Notes under the pieces: generated by a model
Told to the model about the DNA's origin: nothing
The model's database searches: none
What the model saw: only the letters and a program-made list of their open reading frames with translations
Assembly (NCBI GenBank): GCA_963775625.1
Contig: CAVZJM010000002.1
Coordinates: forward strand, 248,001-312,000
DNA from: JAIBJN01 sp963775625
GTDB taxonomy: Bacteria; Actinomycetota; Thermoleophilia; Gaiellales; Gaiellaceae
Direction: 5' to 3'
Length of the DNA: 64,000 nt
Shown here: positions 61,446-64,000 of the stretch, piece by piece
How positions within the stretch are numbered: the first letter of the stretch is position 1
How the letters are laid out: each line of letters starts with the position of its first letter
Translations under genes and position numbers: made by a program

Positions 61446-62083
61446 CGCTCGAGAGCGGCGACCTGCCAGACGCGGCCGCGCGACTCCGACGCGAGCCTGA
61501 GACCTCGCCGCTCGGCGGCCTCGACCAGCCCCTGCGGCGGGTGCACCCAGCTCCGGTACTCCCACCGGAGGATCCACGCTCCCACGTTCATCGCGCCGAG
61601 GCCGACGCGGATGAGCCAACGGGGTCGCGGAAAGCTCAGGACGAGGTAGCGCCTCGCCCGCTCGGCGGCTGCGCCGACGAGCGCGTCGTAGTCCGGGTAG
61701 CAGCAGACGACGCGGTGCATGACGACGGCGTCGGCTTCTCCCGCGAGATCGGGCTCCTGGACGACGTCGCCGAGACGCCGCTCCACCCGATCGTCGAGCC
61801 CGCGCTCGTGGATGAGCTCCCGGGCCGTCTCCTCGTACTCCGGCGAGAGCTCGAGGTTCGTCGCGCGGGCGGCGCCCACCTTCAGCAGCTCGAGCTGGAT
61901 CGCCCCGACGCCGCCCCCGATCTCGAGCACCGAGGCTCCCTCGACGCCGTGCTCGCGCAGGAATTCGACTATCTCCTCGGCCGTGTCGTCGAGGCCCTTC
62001 TCCCGATAGCGCTTGGCGCTCCTGCGAGCGGCGCGCTTGGAGAAGATTCTGGTGTAGCCGCGCGGAGGCTGGCAGCAGCTCAC
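61439..62083 (-). CDS. SAM-dependent methyltransferase within the suf operon
   Basis: A class I methyltransferase with motif I VLEIGGGVGAIQLELL, motif II region ATNLELSPEYEETARELI, and motif III-IV DVVQEPDLAGEADAVVMHRVVCCYPD. It is 214 residues. The N-terminus holds a Cys pair (SCCQPPRGYTRIF) that could bind metal. The GTG start overlaps the sufD stop (GTGA), so it is made together with SufD. The substrate is unknown; nothing ties it to Fe-S assembly except position. Confidence 0.82.
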   Translation of the reverse strand: MSCCQPPRGYTRIFSKRAARRSAKRYREKGLDDTAEEIVEFLREHGVEGASVLEIGGGVGAIQLELLKVGAARATNLELSPEYEETARELIHERGLDDRVERRLGDVVQEPDLAGEADAVVMHRVVCCYPDYDALVGAAAERARRYLVLSFPRPRWLIRVGLGAMNVGAWILRWEYRSWVHPPQGLVEAAERRGLRLASESRGRVWQVAALERK

Positions 62084-63246
62084 GCCGCCAGCAGGCGCGC
62101 CTCGAGCACGCTCTGCAGCGCGTCGCGCACGGGGGCAAGCTCGATGCGGTCGAAGATCTCCTGGTAGAAGCCGCGCACGATCAGGAGCTGGGCCTCCTCC
62201 CGCGAGAGGCCGCGGGCCATGCAGTAGAAGAGCTCGTCGCGGTTCACCTGCGAGACGGTGGCGCCGTGGGTGCAGCGCACGTCGTTGGCGAGAATCTCGA
62301 GGCCCGGGATCGAGTCCGCGTGCGCGTCCGGCGAGAGCAGGAGGTTGCGGTTCTCCTGGTAGGCGTTCGTCCGCTGCGCGTCGCGCTCGACCTTGATCAT
62401 CCCGCGCCAGACGGAGGTCGCCCTGTCCCGCAGGACGCCCTTGAAGGCGAAGTCCGAGGTCGTGTTCGGCGCCTCGTGCTCCTGGAGCGTGTCGTAGTCG
62501 AGATGCTGGTCGCCGTCGGCGAAGTAGGCCCCGGTCACGCGCGAGGTGGCACCGCGGCCGGCGAGACGGTTCTCGATCGTGATCTTCCCCTTGCGCGAGC
62601 CGAAGCCGCCGGCGACCCAGTCGAGCTCGGCGTCCTCGGCCACGCGTGCACGGTGCGTGGCGAAGTGCCACGTCGAGCGCGAGAGATTCTGGATGGAGAC
62701 GTACTCGAGCTTCGCACCTCGCTCGACGAAGACCTCGGCGACCGCGTTCGAGTAGGACTCGAGCTCGGGGTCGGTCGAGGCGGACTCCTCGATCAGCGTG
62801 AAGCGCGAGCCCTCCTCCGCGATCACGAGCAGGCGCCAGAAGAGCGAGCCGTTCGGTGTCGAGTTGCCGACGCGGACGTAGAGCGGCTTCTCCAGCTCCA
62901 CGCCCGCCGGGACGTGCACGAGCAGACCATGCTGCCAGACAGCGGCGTTGTGGGCCGTCAGCTTGTCCTCGGCCCCGACCAGCGTCCCCAGAAGCTCGTG
63001 GTCGCCGAGCGGGGCGAACGTGATCCCCGCGGGCGCACTGACGATCTCGATCCCGCCCTCGGTCGCGTCGGCGATTCCGGCTGCGTCGATCTCGAGCATG
63101 CTGTCGGCGACCGACTCGGCCCCGGCGCCGTTCACGGCGTAGGACTCCGGGTCGAAGCCGCGCAGGTCCGTGAAGCGCCAGTGCTCGTCCGAGGTGGACG
63201 GGAGCGGCAGCGCCCGGTAGCGCTCGAGGGCCTGTGTCCTACTCAT
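62080..63246 (-). CDS. sufD: Fe-S cluster assembly scaffold subunit SufD
   Basis: Scaffold partner of SufB and SufC. The beta-helical core and C-terminal helices are typical (LPLPSTSDEHWRFTDLRGFD at the start; IPGLEILANDVRCTHGATVSQVNRDELFY with the conserved Cys-Thr-His-Gly; LLIVRGFYQEIFDRI near the end). It is 388 residues, normal. It overlaps the VOC gene upstream by eight bases and the methyltransferase downstream by four. Confidence 0.94.
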   Translation of the reverse strand: MSRTQALERYRALPLPSTSDEHWRFTDLRGFDPESYAVNGAGAESVADSMLEIDAAGIADATEGGIEIVSAPAGITFAPLGDHELLGTLVGAEDKLTAHNAAVWQHGLLVHVPAGVELEKPLYVRVGNSTPNGSLFWRLLVIAEEGSRFTLIEESASTDPELESYSNAVAEVFVERGAKLEYVSIQNLSRSTWHFATHRARVAEDAELDWVAGGFGSRKGKITIENRLAGRGATSRVTGAYFADGDQHLDYDTLQEHEAPNTTSDFAFKGVLRDRATSVWRGMIKVERDAQRTNAYQENRNLLLSPDAHADSIPGLEILANDVRCTHGATVSQVNRDELFYCMARGLSREEAQLLIVRGFYQEIFDRIELAPVRDALQSVLEARLLAA

Positions 63247-63976
63247 GCGGCGGCGCGTACCGGCGGTGGACGATGATGGCGTTCCCGTCGAAGTCGGTGC
63301 AGAAGGCCATGTGGCACACGCCCGAGTCGATCGTCTCTCCGCTGAACTCGACTCCCTCGGCCTCTAGCTTGCTGCGGGCCTCGGCCACGTCCGGCACGCG
63401 GATGGCGATGCCGGTCGCGGGGACGAACTCCCGCCCGAGCTTCTCGGGCTGCCAGAGGCCGAGCGTCACGTTGGAGGTCTCGAACTCGAACCAGACCGAG
63501 TCGGACGAGGACGTGGACTCCTCGAGCCCGAGCAGCTCCCCGTAGAACCTCCGTGCCTGGGCGGGGTCGCGCGTCGGGATGGGGACGAAGTCGATGCGCT
63601 CGACCTCGATCATGAGCGCGTACCTGCGGTGGAGCATGAGCGCGTTCCCGTCGGGATCGCGGAAGAAGGCCATGTGGCAGACGCCGGTGTCGAGAATCTC
63701 GCCCTCGAACTCGACGCCCTTCGCCTCGAGCTCGCGCCGGCCCTCCTCCACATCGGGCACCCGAAGCGCGATGTGAGCCGTGTGCGGCCCCTCGAACGCC
63801 TGGCCGACGTTCGTCGGATCCATGAGGTAGAGGCTGACGTTGCCGGTCTCGAACTCGGGCCAGCCGCCTTCGTCGAGGTTCGGGCTCGGCAGGCCGAGGG
63901 TGTCGGCGTAGAACCGCTTCGACCGCTCCATGTCCCGCACCGGCACGGAGATGAAGTCGGTGCGCTCGACGTTCAA
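63239..63976 (-). CDS. Two-domain VOC (glyoxalase/dioxygenase-fold) protein in the suf operon
   Basis: Two vicinal-oxygen-chelate modules in one chain: residues 1-120 (TDFISVPVRDMERSKRFYAD, DTGVCHMAFFRDPDGNALML) and 125-245 (IDFVPIPTRDPAQARRFYGE, DSGVCHMAFCTDFDGNAIIV). The Met-Ile-Glu-Val junction shows a former gene start, so it arose by duplication and fusion. Typical metal-ligand His/Glu positions are only partly kept. It starts at TTG, overlapping the sufB stop (TTGA), with GGAGGG nine bases upstream. It stands between sufB and sufD. Function unknown. Confidence 0.8.
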   Translation of the reverse strand: MNVERTDFISVPVRDMERSKRFYADTLGLPSPNLDEGGWPEFETGNVSLYLMDPTNVGQAFEGPHTAHIALRVPDVEEGRRELEAKGVEFEGEILDTGVCHMAFFRDPDGNALMLHRRYALMIEVERIDFVPIPTRDPAQARRFYGELLGLEESTSSSDSVWFEFETSNVTLGLWQPEKLGREFVPATGIAIRVPDVAEARSKLEAEGVEFSGETIDSGVCHMAFCTDFDGNAIIVHRRYAPPHE

Positions 63977-64000
63977 CCGACGGAGCCCTCCATCTGGAGC
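63973..64000 (-). CDS. sufB: SufB C-terminus (partial, cut by the window edge)
   Basis: Reading in from the window edge on the minus strand gives LQMEGSVG-stop, which matches the conserved C-terminal end of SufB scaffold proteins. The TGA overlaps the VOC start codon (TTGA). Only eight codons are visible. The call rests on that ending and on the suf genes that follow. Confidence 0.6.

Overview
The window is GC-rich and densely packed. Many genes overlap by ATGA, GTGA or TAATG, GTG and TTG starts are common, and several starts look leaderless (a -10 hexamer 6-12 bases ahead of the start codon). The FHA/PP2C/RodA/PBP/PknB cell-wall kinase locus, OpcA beside Zwf, DUF4395 and DUF4446 proteins, and AAA-LuxR and ANTAR regulators point to an actinobacterium. 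A deep-branching soil lineage such as Thermoleophilia (Gaiellales or Solirubrobacterales relatives) fits best. That placement is inference from gene content. No phage, transposase or CRISPR array is seen.

Layout. Bases 1-10.4 kb hold an M48 protease, tRNA-Arg(CCT), an agmatinase-family ureohydrolase, a large LuxR-type ATPase regulator, 2-oxoglutarate dehydrogenase E1 and a DUF4395-thioredoxin protein. At 10.7-15.8 kb lie cytochrome oxidase subunits II and I, a heme O synthase with an extra N-terminal membrane domain, a tiny membrane protein and an amidase. At 15.8-27.6 kb lies a carbon-metabolism block. On the minus strand a LysR regulator (CbbR-like) is translationally coupled to transketolase and followed by transaldolase, 6-phosphogluconate dehydrogenase, G6P dehydrogenase, OpcA and 6-phosphogluconolactonase. 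Divergent from it run red-type RuBisCO cbbL-cbbS, the activase cbbX and phosphoribulokinase. Both zwf and tal are broken by one extra base, and pgl lacks a normal start codon.

Bases 27.6-35.9 kb carry an ABC-F ATPase, an HExxH protein, and two sensor kinases with response regulators, including a response-regulator remnant and a receiver that has lost its phospho-acceptor Asp. At 36-41.4 kb there are two unlike glutamine synthetases. The second has a promoter, a long inverted repeat and an attenuator-like hairpin followed by six T's in its leader. At 41.5-44 kb are HNH, GNAT, DUF4446 and coiled-coil membrane proteins. At 44.1-55.4 kb lies the cell-envelope locus: kinase, FhaA, FhaB, PP2C, RodA/FtsW, PBP, PknB with PASTA repeats, Ddl, and another kinase. 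The end holds gabT, dcd, an epimerase-like protein, a probable small RNA and a suf iron-sulfur operon (sufB tail, VOC protein, sufD, methyltransferase, sufS, sufU, Rieske).

The most unusual signal is a family of four intercistronic elements of about 161-170 bases (19679-19839, 58203-58366, 58790-58959, 59963-60126). Each starts at a stop codon and lies sense to the upstream gene. Each is closed by a terminal helix whose sequence differs between copies but stays self-complementary, and each has a central hairpin at the same offset. All eight transition differences I count in the helices read as G-U pairs on the sense strand. In front of gnd and sufU the 3' arm contains the Shine-Dalgarno sequence. 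This looks like a structured RNA with riboswitch-like features, which I do not recognise.
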